Origin: a bacterium
GTDB lineage: Bacteria; Patescibacteriota; Minisyncoccia; Minisyncoccales; GWA2-38-27
Length of the DNA: 19,964 nucleotides
Direction of reading: 5' to 3'
Assembly (NCBI GenBank): GCA_029553225.1
Contig: JAKPCP010000035.1
Coordinates: forward strand, 1 to 19,964
Below are positions 6,906 to 13,630 of this stretch, piece after piece; position 1 is the stretch's first letter; every line of letters starts with the position of its first letter. Position numbers and translations under genes: made by a program. The notes under the pieces are model-generated. The model saw only the letters and a list, made by a program, of their open reading frames with translations, was not told the DNA's origin and made no database searches.

Positions 6906-8243
6906 TTACTCTTTTTCGTTTCTAATCCCATTTTTATTATTATCCTCATTTTCGCTTTCGGTTTTATTTTCTTCATCTTTTTTGTTATTCTTATCTTCTT
7001 TCTTTGTCTTCTTTTCTTTTGTTTTTCGTATTTTTTTTTCTTTTACTTCTTCATTTTCTTCTTCATTATCAATTTCCTCCTCTTTAAACTCCTCCTCCAT
7101 TTCCTCTATATCTTTATCTCCCAAAGCCTTTACATCAATATTCCATCCAGTAAGCTTTGACGCTAATCTTACATTTTGCCCATCTTTTCCAATCGCTAAA
7201 GATAACTGATTTTCATCAACAATACATAAAGCTCTATTTTTAGGTAAAATTTTAACATCTAAAACTTTTGCCGGAGATAAAGCATTAGCAATAAATTTTT
7301 TAGGGTCATCAGAATATTCAATAACATCTATTTTTTCACCCCCTAATTCGTTTATTACCGCCATAACCCTTACCCCTTTTTGACCAACAGCACTTCCAAT
7401 AGGATCAATTTCTTTTTCCTTTGATTCTAAGGCAATTTTTGAACGAAATCCAGGTTCTCGAGCAATTGCTTTTATCACAACAACACCTTGATTAATTTCA
7501 GGAACCTCTAATTCAAACAATTTAGAGACTAACTTTGGATAAGCGCGAGATAAGATAATTACAGGACCTTTAGAACTATCTTCAATTTTTAAAACATAAA
7601 ACTTTAATCTTTGTCCTGGCCGATAAAACTCTCCTCTTACCTGCTCTTCTTTTGGTAAAATTCCTAATGTTTTTCCAATATCCACAAAAACGTTTCTTCC
7701 TTCAATTCTTTGAACAACACCTGAAATTATTTCTCCTTCTTTTGATTTATATTCATTTAAAATTGTTTCTCTTTCTGCTTCTCTTAATTTTTGTAAAATT
7801 ACTTGTTTCGCTGTTTGCGAAGCAATTCTTCCAAAATTTTCCTTTGTCTCTAATGGAATTTCTATTTCATCATTTATCTCTACTTTTGGATTTATTTTTT
7901 TTGCATCCTCAATTAAAATATGTCTTTCTGGATTAAATCGAATTTTATAAGAACCTTCTTTTAAATTGCTTTCCTCATCTTCATCTTTTTTCTTTTCTTT
8001 TAACTCTTCCAATTCTTCATCTGTATAAAGCATATCTTTTAAAACAACTGTTTTTATCTGACAAAAATTAAATTTTCCTGTCTTGGAATCTATTTTTGCT
8101 TTTATTATTTGTCCCTTTTTTCCATACTCTTTTTTATAAGCAGCAGCTAAGGCTGCTTCAAAGCTTTCAATAACTTTTTCTTCAGAAATTCCTTTTTTTT
8201 CAGCAATCTGGGAAATAGCAGAAACAAAATTTTTTATATCCAT
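6906..8243 (-). CDS. nusA: Transcription termination/antitermination factor NusA
   Basis: A 445-residue RNA polymerase-binding factor. The N-terminal polymerase-binding domain (about 1-150) contains SFEAALAAAYKKEYG. An S1 domain follows (about 165-235; GVVQRIEGRNVFVDIGKTLGILP). Two KH domains come next, with DPIGSAVGQKGVRV (about 280-293) and LSLAIGKDGQNVRLASKLTGW (about 350-370). The tail of about 70 residues is almost wholly Glu, Lys, Asn and Asp and replaces the acidic repeat domains of E. coli NusA. An insertion in the N-terminal domain (about 75-100) is also acidic and Lys-rich. The gene is the probable first member of a nusA, HppA-like, tig, clpP run. The start lies 30 bases after the previous unit's terminator, so the promoter must overlap that interval. 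A factor of this kind is relevant to the leader attenuator at 9,559-9,688. Confidence 0.96.
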   Translation of the reverse strand: MDIKNFVSAISQIAEKKGISEEKVIESFEAALAAAYKKEYGKKGQIIKAKIDSKTGKFNFCQIKTVVLKDMLYTDEELEELKEKKKDEDEESNLKEGSYKIRFNPERHILIEDAKKINPKVEINDEIEIPLETKENFGRIASQTAKQVILQKLREAERETILNEYKSKEGEIISGVVQRIEGRNVFVDIGKTLGILPKEEQVRGEFYRPGQRLKFYVLKIEDSSKGPVIILSRAYPKLVSKLFELEVPEINQGVVVIKAIAREPGFRSKIALESKEKEIDPIGSAVGQKGVRVMAVINELGGEKIDVIEYSDDPKKFIANALSPAKVLDVKILPKNRALCIVDENQLSLAIGKDGQNVRLASKLTGWNIDVKALGDKDIEEMEEEFKEEEIDNEEENEEVKEKKIRKTKEKKTKKEDKNNKKDEENKTESENEDNNKNGIRNEKE

Positions 8244-8276
8244 AATTTTAAATATTAATTTATATCTTTATTATTT

Positions 8277-8300
8277 AAAAAAGTCCGTTTAAACACGGAC
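8277..8300 (-). terminator. Terminator of the receiver-domain gene
   Basis: GTCCGT (8,283-8,288) and ACGGAC (8,295-8,300) form a 6-bp stem with a 6-base loop. On the minus strand it is followed by six T residues (8,277-8,282). It separates the response regulator unit from nusA. Confidence 0.8.
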
Positions 8301-8339
8301 ATCATTAATAAAATAATTTTATCAAATTTAAAAAATATG

Positions 8340-8738
8340 TCAATTTTTTTCTAAAATTTCTAATACCATCTTTTTCAATTCAGAAGGAGTAAATTCAGTT
8401 TTTGAAATATATTTTTCAGCCTTTAAATCGTTTCCTATTTTCTCCAATGTTTTATCTCCATAATTTGTTAAAACAAGCACTGGAATATTTTTTGTTTTTT
8501 CTTGTTTTCTTAAAATTTCTAAAATTTCTATTCCGTTAATATCAGGCAATATTACATCTAATAAAATTAAATCAGGCAAGCCTTCTCCTGTTTCATCCAT
8601 TTTTTTTATCTCTTTTAATGCCTCATTTCCTAAAGTAAATGTTTTAACTTCAATATTTTTAATCTCTTTTAAAGCAGTTTCATAAACATCAACTGTTGGT
8701 AAATCGTCCTCTATTAATAAAACCTTTTTTGAGTTCAT
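8340..8738 (-). CDS. Stand-alone response regulator receiver domain (CheY-like)
   Basis: A 132-residue protein that is a receiver domain only, with no DNA-binding output. Visible landmarks are the acidic pocket Glu10-Asp11-Asp12 (LLIEDD), phospho-acceptor Asp61 in LILLDVILPD, the switch Thr91 in VLVLTN and Lys113 in YISK. All residues needed for phosphorylation are present. Such proteins usually pass signals by protein-protein contact or phosphorelay. No histidine kinase gene lies in the window, so its partner is unknown. It is a single-gene unit, with its own promoter (8,762-8,791) and terminator (8,277-8,300), downstream of the half-MFS gene. Confidence 0.92.
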   Translation of the reverse strand: MNSKKVLLIEDDLPTVDVYETALKEIKNIEVKTFTLGNEALKEIKKMDETGEGLPDLILLDVILPDINGIEILEILRKQEKTKNIPVLVLTNYGDKTLEKIGNDLKAEKYISKTEFTPSELKKMVLEILEKN

Positions 8739-8761
8739 TTAGGTTTTAATTAGTTTTCTTT

Positions 8762-8791
8762 ATAATACCATTTTTATTTTTACTTTGTCAA
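8762..8791 (-). promoter_or_regulatory. Sigma-70-type promoter for the receiver-domain gene
   Basis: On the minus strand, TTGACA (8,786-8,791) is followed after 18 bases by TATTAT (8,762-8,767), preceded by TGG, an extended -10 element. The predicted start of transcription lies about 15 bases upstream of the ATG at 8,738, giving a very short leader without a Shine-Dalgarno site. Confidence 0.6.
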
Positions 8792-8803
8792 GTTTTTTAA
8801 TGC

Positions 8804-9457
8804 CTATTCTTCTGTTTTTTGGATAACATCTTTAAAAGAAAAATACATTCCATGATCACGATTCTTTTTAATCTCATTTTTAAAAAATAAAACTAAAAAA
8901 GCACTGATAAGCCCTAAAATTCCAACGCAAATAAAAACATATTTAAAACCAAATTTAGTAATTGCCAAACTACCGATAAAACCTGAAATTCCAGACGATA
9001 AACCAATAGCAGTTGCATCTATTCCCCATTCTGTTGCTTCTTTTCCTTTATCAATATATTTTGTAAAAATAGCTGACCAAGCAGAATAAGCCATTGCCAT
9101 TCCAACACCATGAATTCCTTGTAAAATATAGATATGCCAAGGATACTTAGAAAGAATAAAGCCAAAAGGAACAAAAGACAATAATAAAAAGCCAAAAAAT
9201 AAAAAATAAAAGTCATCTTTTTCTCCTTTGTAATGATCTAAAAACATCCCAATAGGAATTCGCAATAAAGAATTTAAAATTGAATAAATAGCAACTGCAA
9301 CACCAACAACAAAAATAGATCCCCCTTCAATCATATCAACAATAAAAATAGAAAAAACCGGAGAAATTAATCCCCAACCTGTCCAAAAAATTAAATCCGA
9401 TAAAATTAAATATTTTATTATTTTATTTATTTTTATTTTTTTTATTTTAAAACCCAT
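8804..9457 (-). CDS. Half-length major facilitator superfamily (MFS) transporter-like protein, six membrane helices
   Basis: A 217-residue protein with six hydrophobic helices (about 15-38, 46-67, 83-103, 107-130, 147-168 and 172-193), corresponding to one half of a 12-helix MFS carrier. The loop between helices 2 and 3 has RIPIGMFLDHYKG (66-78), like the MFS motif A (G-laDr-Gr). Gly-rich helices 4 and 5 (GIHGVGMAMAYSAW; GLSSGISGFIGS) are typical. It ends in a hydrophilic tail, not in a broken frame, and no second half follows: the next gene begins after 65 bases. It could work as a dimer, be a stable truncation, or not transport at all. The substrate cannot be told. A minus-strand TATAAT at 9,481-9,486 could serve as its -10, divergent from the citramalate synthase leader promoter. 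Confidence 0.75.
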   Translation of the reverse strand: MGFKIKKIKINKIIKYLILSDLIFWTGWGLISPVFSIFIVDMIEGGSIFVVGVAVAIYSILNSLLRIPIGMFLDHYKGEKDDFYFLFFGFLLLSFVPFGFILSKYPWHIYILQGIHGVGMAMAYSAWSAIFTKYIDKGKEATEWGIDATAIGLSSGISGFIGSLAITKFGFKYVFICVGILGLISAFLVLFFKNEIKKNRDHGMYFSFKDVIQKTEE

Positions 9458-9513
9458 AAAATTATTTTTTAATATTTTTTATTATAATCATTTTTTTAAT
9501 TTTTAAAAAGCTA

Positions 9514-9541
9514 TTGACAAATTTTTAAAATTTTTTATATT
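9514..9541 (+). promoter_or_regulatory. Sigma-70-type promoter for the citramalate synthase leader
   Basis: TTGACA (9,514-9,519), 16 bases, then TATATT (9,536-9,541). The expected transcription start, near 9,548, lies about 10 bases before the leader ORF at 9,559. The mRNA would therefore carry the leader ORF at its very 5' end, about 195 bases ahead of the structural gene. Confidence 0.7.
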
Positions 9542-9558
9542 TTATAAAAAAGTAAAAA

Positions 9559-9630
9559 ATGAATAAATTTTGTTTTAAAAAATCAATTATTATTTCAATT
9601 ATTATTAATCCTCTTTTGAAGAAGGGGTAG
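9559..9630 (+). CDS. Isoleucine-rich attenuator leader peptide, 23 residues
   Basis: ATG at 9,559 opens 23 codons ending in TAG (9,628-9,630). Codons 10-12 are ATT-ATT-ATT and codons 14-16 are again ATT-ATT-ATT (9,586-9,594 and 9,598-9,606): six Ile residues in two runs of three. They are followed by Asn-Pro-Leu-Leu-Lys-Lys-Gly. The Ile codons end just before the first hairpin arm (9,610), and the stop codon lies inside the 5' arm of the antiterminator. This is the classic arrangement of ilv/leu-type leader peptides, and the downstream enzyme belongs to isoleucine synthesis. There is no strong Shine-Dalgarno site, only an A-rich AGTAAAAA. ATT is common in AT-rich DNA, so the hairpin geometry carries much of the weight. 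Confidence 0.72.
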   Translation: MNKFCFKKSIIISIIINPLLKKG

Positions 9631-9688
9631 TTTTCTTTTAAATCTTAAAACAAAAAATTACCTCTTCTCCAGAAGAGGTTTTTCTTTT
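9610..9688 (+). promoter_or_regulatory. Transcription attenuator of the citramalate synthase gene (alternative hairpins)
   Basis: Three competing structures can be drawn. (1) A pause hairpin pairs 9,610-9,615 with 9,622-9,627. (2) An antiterminator pairs 9,616-9,634 with 9,654-9,672: 15 Watson-Crick pairs, 3 G-U pairs and one mismatch. (3) A terminator pairs 9,660-9,668 with 9,671-9,679 and runs into TTTTTCTTTTCT. The antiterminator consumes the 5' arm of the terminator, so the two exclude each other. A ribosome stalled at the Ile codons (9,586-9,606) would mask 9,610-9,615 and leave 9,616-9,634 free to form the antiterminator. A ribosome reaching the stop at 9,628 would cover that arm and let the terminator form. 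There is no T-box sequence, so control by direct tRNA binding is less likely. Confidence 0.75.
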
Positions 9689-9695
9689 CTGGAAT

Positions 9696-9710
9696 CGTTC
9701 TTTAACAATT
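9696..9710 (+). promoter_or_regulatory. boxA-like element in the citramalate synthase leader
   Basis: CGTTCTTTAACAATT resembles the NusB/S10 boxA antitermination sequence of rRNA leaders (core GCTCTTTAACAAT). It lies just after the attenuator and 35 bases before the coding start. Shorter or looser versions occur in other leaders here: 11,371-11,386 and 18,951-18,960. The role is speculative. Confidence 0.3.
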
Positions 9711-9744
9711 AAATATAACCTCAACATAAGAAAGGAGACAAAAA

Positions 9745-11307
9745 ATGGAAAGAAAGGTAGAAATTTATGACACAACATTAAGAGATGGGGCGCAAATGAA
9801 AGGAATTTCTTTTTCTTTAACAGATAAGATAAAAATTGTTCAATTGTTAGATGAAATAGGAATTGATTATATTGAAGGCGGTTGGCCAAACTCTAATCCT
9901 AAAGACAAAGAATTCTTTGAAAAAGCATCTTTGTTAAATTTTAAAAATGCAAAAATTACTGCTTTCAGTATGACCTGCAGGAAAGGAAAAAGCCCAGAAG
10001 AAGATGATAATTTAAAAGAACTATTATTAGCTAATGTTGAAATAATTACTTTAGTTGGTAAAAGTTGGGATCTACAAGTAGAAAAGATTTTGGGCGCTGA
10101 TTTAAAGGAAAATCTTCGAATGATTGAAGAAAGCTGTAAATTCTTTAGCTCCCAAGGAAAACGCGTTTTTTACGATGCAGAACATTTTTTTGATGGATTT
10201 AAAAGCAATCAAAATTATGCCCTCAAAACTCTCCAAGCTGCAGCTAAAGGAGGCGCAGAAAGAATTATTTTATGCGATACTAATGGTGGCGCTCTTCCTT
10301 GGGAAATTAAAGAAATTGTTTTAAAAACAAAAAGAAAAGTATGCATTCCCTTGGGAATACATACCCATAACGATGAAGGATTAGCAGTAGCTAATAGCAT
10401 TATAGCTTTAAAAGAAGGAGCAGTCCAAGTTCAAGGCACTATTAATGGATACGGAGAAAGATGTGGCAATGCTGATCTTTGCTCGATAATTCCTATATTA
10501 GAGTTAAAAATGGGATTTCGCTGTCTTAAAGAAAATAAGATAACAGAACTAGTAAGAATTTCGCGTTGCGTATCTGAAATTGCAAACCTTAAACCAAATC
10601 CTAGTCAGCCATTTGTTGGCAAAAATGCATTTACTCATAAAGGAGGAATGCATGTTGATGCCATAACAAAATTCAAAAAAAGTTATGAGCATATAGATCC
10701 AACTCTTATTGGAAACTTTTCAAAAATAGTGGTCTCTGAATTATCAGGCAAAGCAAACATCTTAAATAAAGCTAATGAATTTGGCGTTGCTCTTTCTATA
10801 GAAGAGACAAAAAAAGTCTTAGAAAAAGTTAAGCATCTAGAAAATAAAGGTTTTCAGTTTGATGGCGCAAATGCTTCTCTTGAATTATTAATGAGAAAAG
10901 CAAAGTCAAATTACAAACCACCATTTAAAGTTCTAGATTTTACGGTTTTAGAACAACCAAAAGAAAAAGAAAATTTTACTTCTAAAGCAATGGTAAAACT
11001 TTCAGTTAATGGAAAAATAATTTTTTCAGCAGCTGAAGGTAATGGGCCAGTAAACGCTTTGGATGTAGCTCTTCGCAAAGCTCTTTTTTTAGCTTATCCT
11101 CAGATAAAAAAAATTCATCTTACTGATTACAAAGTTCGTATTTTAAATGAAAAATCAGGCACAGCTGCCCAAGTAAGAGTGCTAATTGATTCATCTTCAA
11201 ATGGTAATGTTTGGACAACAATTGGCAGTTCCACTGATATTATTAAAGCAAGCTGGCAAGCAATAATAGAAAGCTTAGAATATGCTTTAATAAAACATAT
11301 TGTTTAA
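9745..11307 (+). CDS. cimA: (R)-citramalate synthase
   Basis: A 520-residue enzyme of the isopropylmalate/homocitrate synthase family. It would condense pyruvate and acetyl-CoA to citramalate, the entry to the threonine-independent isoleucine pathway. The N-terminal YDTTLRDGAQMKGISFS (8-24) contains catalytic Arg13-Asp14; GIDYIEGGWPNSNPKD (39-54) follows the citramalate-type (TIGR00977) pattern rather than LeuA. Metal-binding HTHND is at 206-210, and GTINGYGERCGNADL at 231-245. A linker (about 280-390) includes THKGGMHVDAI. The C-terminal LeuA-type allosteric domain (about 400-520) normally binds the end product. Length is usual. AAAGGAG lies 6-7 bases before the ATG, unlike most genes here. 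The gene follows an Ile-codon leader and attenuator, which supports an isoleucine role. No leuB, leuC, leuD or ilv genes lie in the window, and alpha-isopropylmalate or homocitrate specificity cannot be wholly excluded. Confidence 0.9.
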   Translation: MERKVEIYDTTLRDGAQMKGISFSLTDKIKIVQLLDEIGIDYIEGGWPNSNPKDKEFFEKASLLNFKNAKITAFSMTCRKGKSPEEDDNLKELLLANVEIITLVGKSWDLQVEKILGADLKENLRMIEESCKFFSSQGKRVFYDAEHFFDGFKSNQNYALKTLQAAAKGGAERIILCDTNGGALPWEIKEIVLKTKRKVCIPLGIHTHNDEGLAVANSIIALKEGAVQVQGTINGYGERCGNADLCSIIPILELKMGFRCLKENKITELVRISRCVSEIANLKPNPSQPFVGKNAFTHKGGMHVDAITKFKKSYEHIDPTLIGNFSKIVVSELSGKANILNKANEFGVALSIEETKKVLEKVKHLENKGFQFDGANASLELLMRKAKSNYKPPFKVLDFTVLEQPKEKENFTSKAMVKLSVNGKIIFSAAEGNGPVNALDVALRKALFLAYPQIKKIHLTDYKVRILNEKSGTAAQVRVLIDSSSNGNVWTTIGSSTDIIKASWQAIIESLEYALIKHIV

Positions 11308-11325
11308 CCAGTTGTTGTTTCTCTC

Positions 11326-11353
11326 TTGACAAAAAATTATAATATGCTATAAT
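11326..11353 (+). promoter_or_regulatory. Consensus sigma-70 promoter for the secreted Pro-rich protein
   Basis: TTGACA (11,326-11,331), 16 bases, then TATAAT (11,348-11,353) with TGC directly before it (extended -10). This is the best consensus match in the window and suggests strong constitutive expression. It begins 18 bases after the cimA stop. Confidence 0.88.
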
Positions 11354-11429
11354 GTAAGTAGAAAAATAAAAGTTCCTTACAATTTAATTAACGAACAGAA
11401 AACTTAACCTAAGAAAGGAGGTTATAGTT

Positions 11430-11753
11430 ATGAAAAAGACAATGTTATTAGCTTTAGCGGTAATGATGATAATTGTCGGGATGACAATGCCAGCATACGC
11501 TGACAGAAAGGCAGTAAGTGTTAATATAGGGAAATGGACTCCAGACGGATACGTAAACATTAATATCCATCACAATGATTGCGATAGACGTTGGTATCCA
11601 AGAACTCGTTGTGGACCTCCCATATGCGCTCCTGTAAATCCTCCAATATATGCTCCTGCGCCTCCATATAATCCACCGCTTCCCTATAATCCACCGCCCA
11701 GGAGAATAATTATTGCTCCTACACCACCGTACTCACCACCGTACTGCAGGTAA
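11430..11753 (+). CDS. Secreted Pro/Tyr-rich small protein with four cysteines
   Basis: A 107-residue protein with a signal peptide: MKK, a hydrophobic core (residues 5-19) and a likely signal peptidase I site after PAYA (24). The mature part of about 83 residues begins with a beta-like stretch (AVSVNIGKW, GYVNINIHH). It then becomes very Pro/Tyr-rich, with repeated PPYNPP, PLPYNPPP and PTPPYSPPY units (about 70-105). Cys residues at 51, 61, 66 and 106 allow two disulfides. AAAGGAGGT (11,414-11,422), 7 bases before the ATG, is a perfect Shine-Dalgarno site. With its consensus promoter and own terminator it should be highly expressed. No family was recognised; a cell-surface or wall-associated role is inferred from composition. 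Its codons are richer in C than its neighbours because of the Pro content. Confidence 0.85.
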   Translation: MKKTMLLALAVMMIIVGMTMPAYADRKAVSVNIGKWTPDGYVNINIHHNDCDRRWYPRTRCGPPICAPVNPPIYAPAPPYNPPLPYNPPPRRIIIAPTPPYSPPYCR

Positions 11754-11782
11754 AATATTCCAATTTTATTCAAACATTTTAT

Positions 11783-11819
11783 GGGACAAGAATTAAATTC
11801 TTGTCCCTCTTTTTTTATT
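11783..11819 (+). terminator. Terminator of the secreted Pro-rich protein gene
   Basis: GGGACAAGAA (11,783-11,792) and TTCTTGTCCC (11,798-11,807) form a perfect stem, followed by TCTTTTTTTATT. It lies about 30 bases past the stop codon. Confidence 0.93.
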
Positions 11820-11839
11820 AAGATATTTTTTCTTTATTC

Positions 11840-11868
11840 TTGACAAAAAGATATTATTATATTATAAT
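11840..11868 (+). promoter_or_regulatory. Consensus sigma-70 promoter for the small anchored protein
   Basis: TTGACA (11,840-11,845), 17 bases, then TATAAT (11,863-11,868). Both boxes match consensus. The start of transcription would be near 11,875, giving a leader of about 34 bases. Confidence 0.88.
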
Positions 11869-11908
11869 TAAAGTATAAAAAGAACCTTTAAAATAGAGGA
11901 GAATGGAT

Positions 11909-12184
11909 ATGAAAAAAGAATGTTTGTTTGTTTTAGTCCCTATTATTATTTTATTGATAGCTATAATTTTTATAGCTAATTTTTCTAAACAGATTGAGGT
12001 AAAAATAGTAGGCGCTAATGAAATTATTATTCAAGGAAAAAAAATTGAGATTGACAATAAAGTCCCTGTTTTGATCAGGGTAAAAAAGGGCCTAACTACC
12101 TCAATCGAAATAGTTTCAGGGGAAAAAACAGATAAAAAATTAGAGGACGAAAAAAGAAGAAAGGAGTTTGAAAAAAGATTTTAG
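11909..12184 (+). CDS. Small membrane-anchored protein of unknown function
   Basis: The start is set at 11,909 because GAGGAG (11,896-11,901) lies 7 bases before it; the in-frame ATG at 11,903 is only 1 base from that site. The 91-residue protein has Met-Lys-Lys-Glu and then one strong hydrophobic helix (about residues 5-25) with no clear signal-peptidase site, so a signal anchor is likely. A short beta-rich segment follows (QIEVKIVGANEIIIQGKKIE; KVPVLIRVKKG), with a highly charged helical C-terminus (EKTDKKLEDEKRRKEFEKR). No family was recognised. It forms its own unit with a consensus promoter and terminator. Its arrangement mirrors the secreted gene just upstream, which hints at similar surface expression but does not show a joint role. 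Confidence 0.75.
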   Translation: MKKECLFVLVPIIILLIAIIFIANFSKQIEVKIVGANEIIIQGKKIEIDNKVPVLIRVKKGLTTSIEIVSGEKTDKKLEDEKRRKEFEKRF

Positions 12185-12196
12185 ATCTTTAATTAT

Positions 12197-12230
12197 GGGA
12201 ACAGAATTATCTGTTCCCTTTTTTATTTTT
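12197..12230 (+). terminator. Terminator of the small anchored protein gene
   Basis: GGGAACAGA (12,197-12,205) and TCTGTTCCC (12,210-12,218) form a perfect 9-bp stem with an ATTA loop and a following TTTTTTATTTTT. Confidence 0.93.
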
Positions 12231-12283
12231 GAAAATTAAAATATTAATATATAATAGAATAACTAATTTTTATTTTAAAAATT

Positions 12284-13228
12284 ATGATTATTTTTCTTTA
12301 CGGAGAAGATACATACAGATCTTCTGAAAAACTAAATGAAATAGTTGAAAATTATAAAAAAACCCACAAAAGCGGATTAAATTTAAAATATCTTGATTTT
12401 AAAGATAGCGAAAATAAAGATATCTTTTTTGATTTTTTTGAAAATAATCTTTTTCAAAACTCAATATTTAAAGAAAAAAAGTTATGGGTTATTATTAACT
12501 CATTCTCAAATCAAAAATTTAAAGAAAAGTTTTTAAAAGAATCAAAAAAAATATTAGAATCAGATGACATTTTTATATTTTTAGAAAAAGAAATTCCTGA
12601 TAGTAAAAATTTATTGTTTAAATTTTTAAAAAAGAACGCAAAATGCCAAGAATTTAAAATTCTTGAAAACAAAGAATTAAAAAAATGGATTAAAAAAGAG
12701 TTTGAAAAATATAATACAAAAATAGAAGAAAAAGAAATAGAAAAATTAATTTTTTATGCTGGAAATGATCTTTGGAGATTAAGCAATGAAATTAAAAAAT
12801 TAGCAAATTATAAAGATATAATAAAATCAGAAGATATAGATTTATTAATAAAACCAAAAATTGAAACAAATATCTTTAAAACAATTGATGCAATTTCTCA
12901 AAAAGATAAAAAAACAGCGATAAAATTAATTTATAAACATTTAGAAAATGGCGACAATCCTCTGTATCTTTTTTCAATGATAGAGTTTGGATTTAGAAAC
13001 CTTTTAATAGTTAAAAATCTTTCTGAAAAATATCAAAATTATAGTTTGATTGTTAAAAAAAGCGGGCTTCATCCTTTTGTTGCTCAAAAATCATATTTTC
13101 AAGCAAAAAAATTTTCTTTTGAAGAATTAAAAAAAATCTATCAGAAGCTTTTTCAGATAGATTTAGATATTAAAACTGGAAAAATAAAACCAGAAGCGGG
13201 TTTAGAAATGTTTTTAGCAGAAATTTAG
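12284..13228 (+). CDS. holA: DNA polymerase III delta subunit (clamp loader)
   Basis: A 314-residue clamp-loader subunit that opens the sliding clamp. The start has the degenerate P-loop region FLYGEDTYRSSEKL (4-17). Mid-protein GNDLWRLSNEIKKLANY (about 164-180) is the most typical HolA block. The C-terminal collar domain (about 205-314) ends in IDLDIKTGKIKPEAGLEMFL, also typical. Length is near the usual 330-340. It is AT-rich and Lys-rich. No Shine-Dalgarno site is seen before the ATG (AAAATT directly precedes it). The end is convergent with rpsT, the two stop codons overlapping (TAG at 13,226-13,228 and minus-strand TAA at 13,225-13,227). holA next to rpsT is a common bacterial arrangement. 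Confidence 0.93.
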   Translation: MIIFLYGEDTYRSSEKLNEIVENYKKTHKSGLNLKYLDFKDSENKDIFFDFFENNLFQNSIFKEKKLWVIINSFSNQKFKEKFLKESKKILESDDIFIFLEKEIPDSKNLLFKFLKKNAKCQEFKILENKELKKWIKKEFEKYNTKIEEKEIEKLIFYAGNDLWRLSNEIKKLANYKDIIKSEDIDLLIKPKIETNIFKTIDAISQKDKKTAIKLIYKHLENGDNPLYLFSMIEFGFRNLLIVKNLSEKYQNYSLIVKKSGLHPFVAQKSYFQAKKFSFEELKKIYQKLFQIDLDIKTGKIKPEAGLEMFLAEI

Positions 13229-13497
13229 TTTGCTTTTTGGCTTTTTATTAAAGATTTTGCTATTCGAGATTTTTTTCGTGAAGCTGTATTTTTCTTTATT
13301 ACTCCCCTTTTTGCTGCTTTGTCTAATGCTTTATACATCTCAGGTAAAAGATTTTTTGCCTCCTCAAATTTTTTTTCAGAAATTAAAACTTTTATCTTCT
13401 TTGAAAGAGTTTTTATTTTTTTTCTATAAACATCGTTTTCTTCTCTTCTTTTTAAACTTTGACGTAAAGCCTTTTCTGCTGATTTAGTTATAGGCAT
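13225..13497 (-). CDS. rpsT: 30S ribosomal protein S20
   Basis: A 90-residue, Lys-rich helical primary rRNA-binding protein of the small subunit. MPITKSAEKALRQSLKRRE at the start and KRGVIKKNTASRKKSRIAK (about 63-81) are the conserved S20 blocks; length is in the family range (about 85-90). It is convergent with holA with overlapping stops, and no hairpin terminator is visible at its end, so transcription probably runs into antisense of holA. A minus-strand TATAAT at 13,513-13,518 is a possible -10, 16 bases upstream of the start codon, which would give an almost leaderless mRNA. Confidence 0.96.
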   Translation of the reverse strand: MPITKSAEKALRQSLKRREENDVYRKKIKTLSKKIKVLISEKKFEEAKNLLPEMYKALDKAAKRGVIKKNTASRKKSRIAKSLIKSQKAN

Positions 13498-13598
13498 ATT
13501 TTTTTATTTAATATTATAATAATCCTTATTTATCATAAAAAAGAATAAATATCAATATACTTTTTATTTTTTAAAAATTTAAATTTTTTTGCTTAAAA

Positions 13599-13607
13599 TG
13601 TTATAAT
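13599..13607 (+). promoter_or_regulatory. Extended -10 promoter element for the ruvA operon
   Basis: TGTTATAAT (TG at 13,599-13,600, TATAAT at 13,602-13,607) precedes ruvA with only about 17 bases from the expected transcription start to the ATG. No convincing -35 box was found; the extended -10 could compensate. Confidence 0.5.
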
Positions 13608-13630
13608 TTAAAAATATTGATTAAAATTTT

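Noticed and set aside
9600..9744. T-box riboswitch upstream of citramalate synthase
   Set aside because: No T-box consensus (AGGGTGGNACCGCG-like) or specifier stem was found; a leader ORF with Ile codons explains the terminator better.
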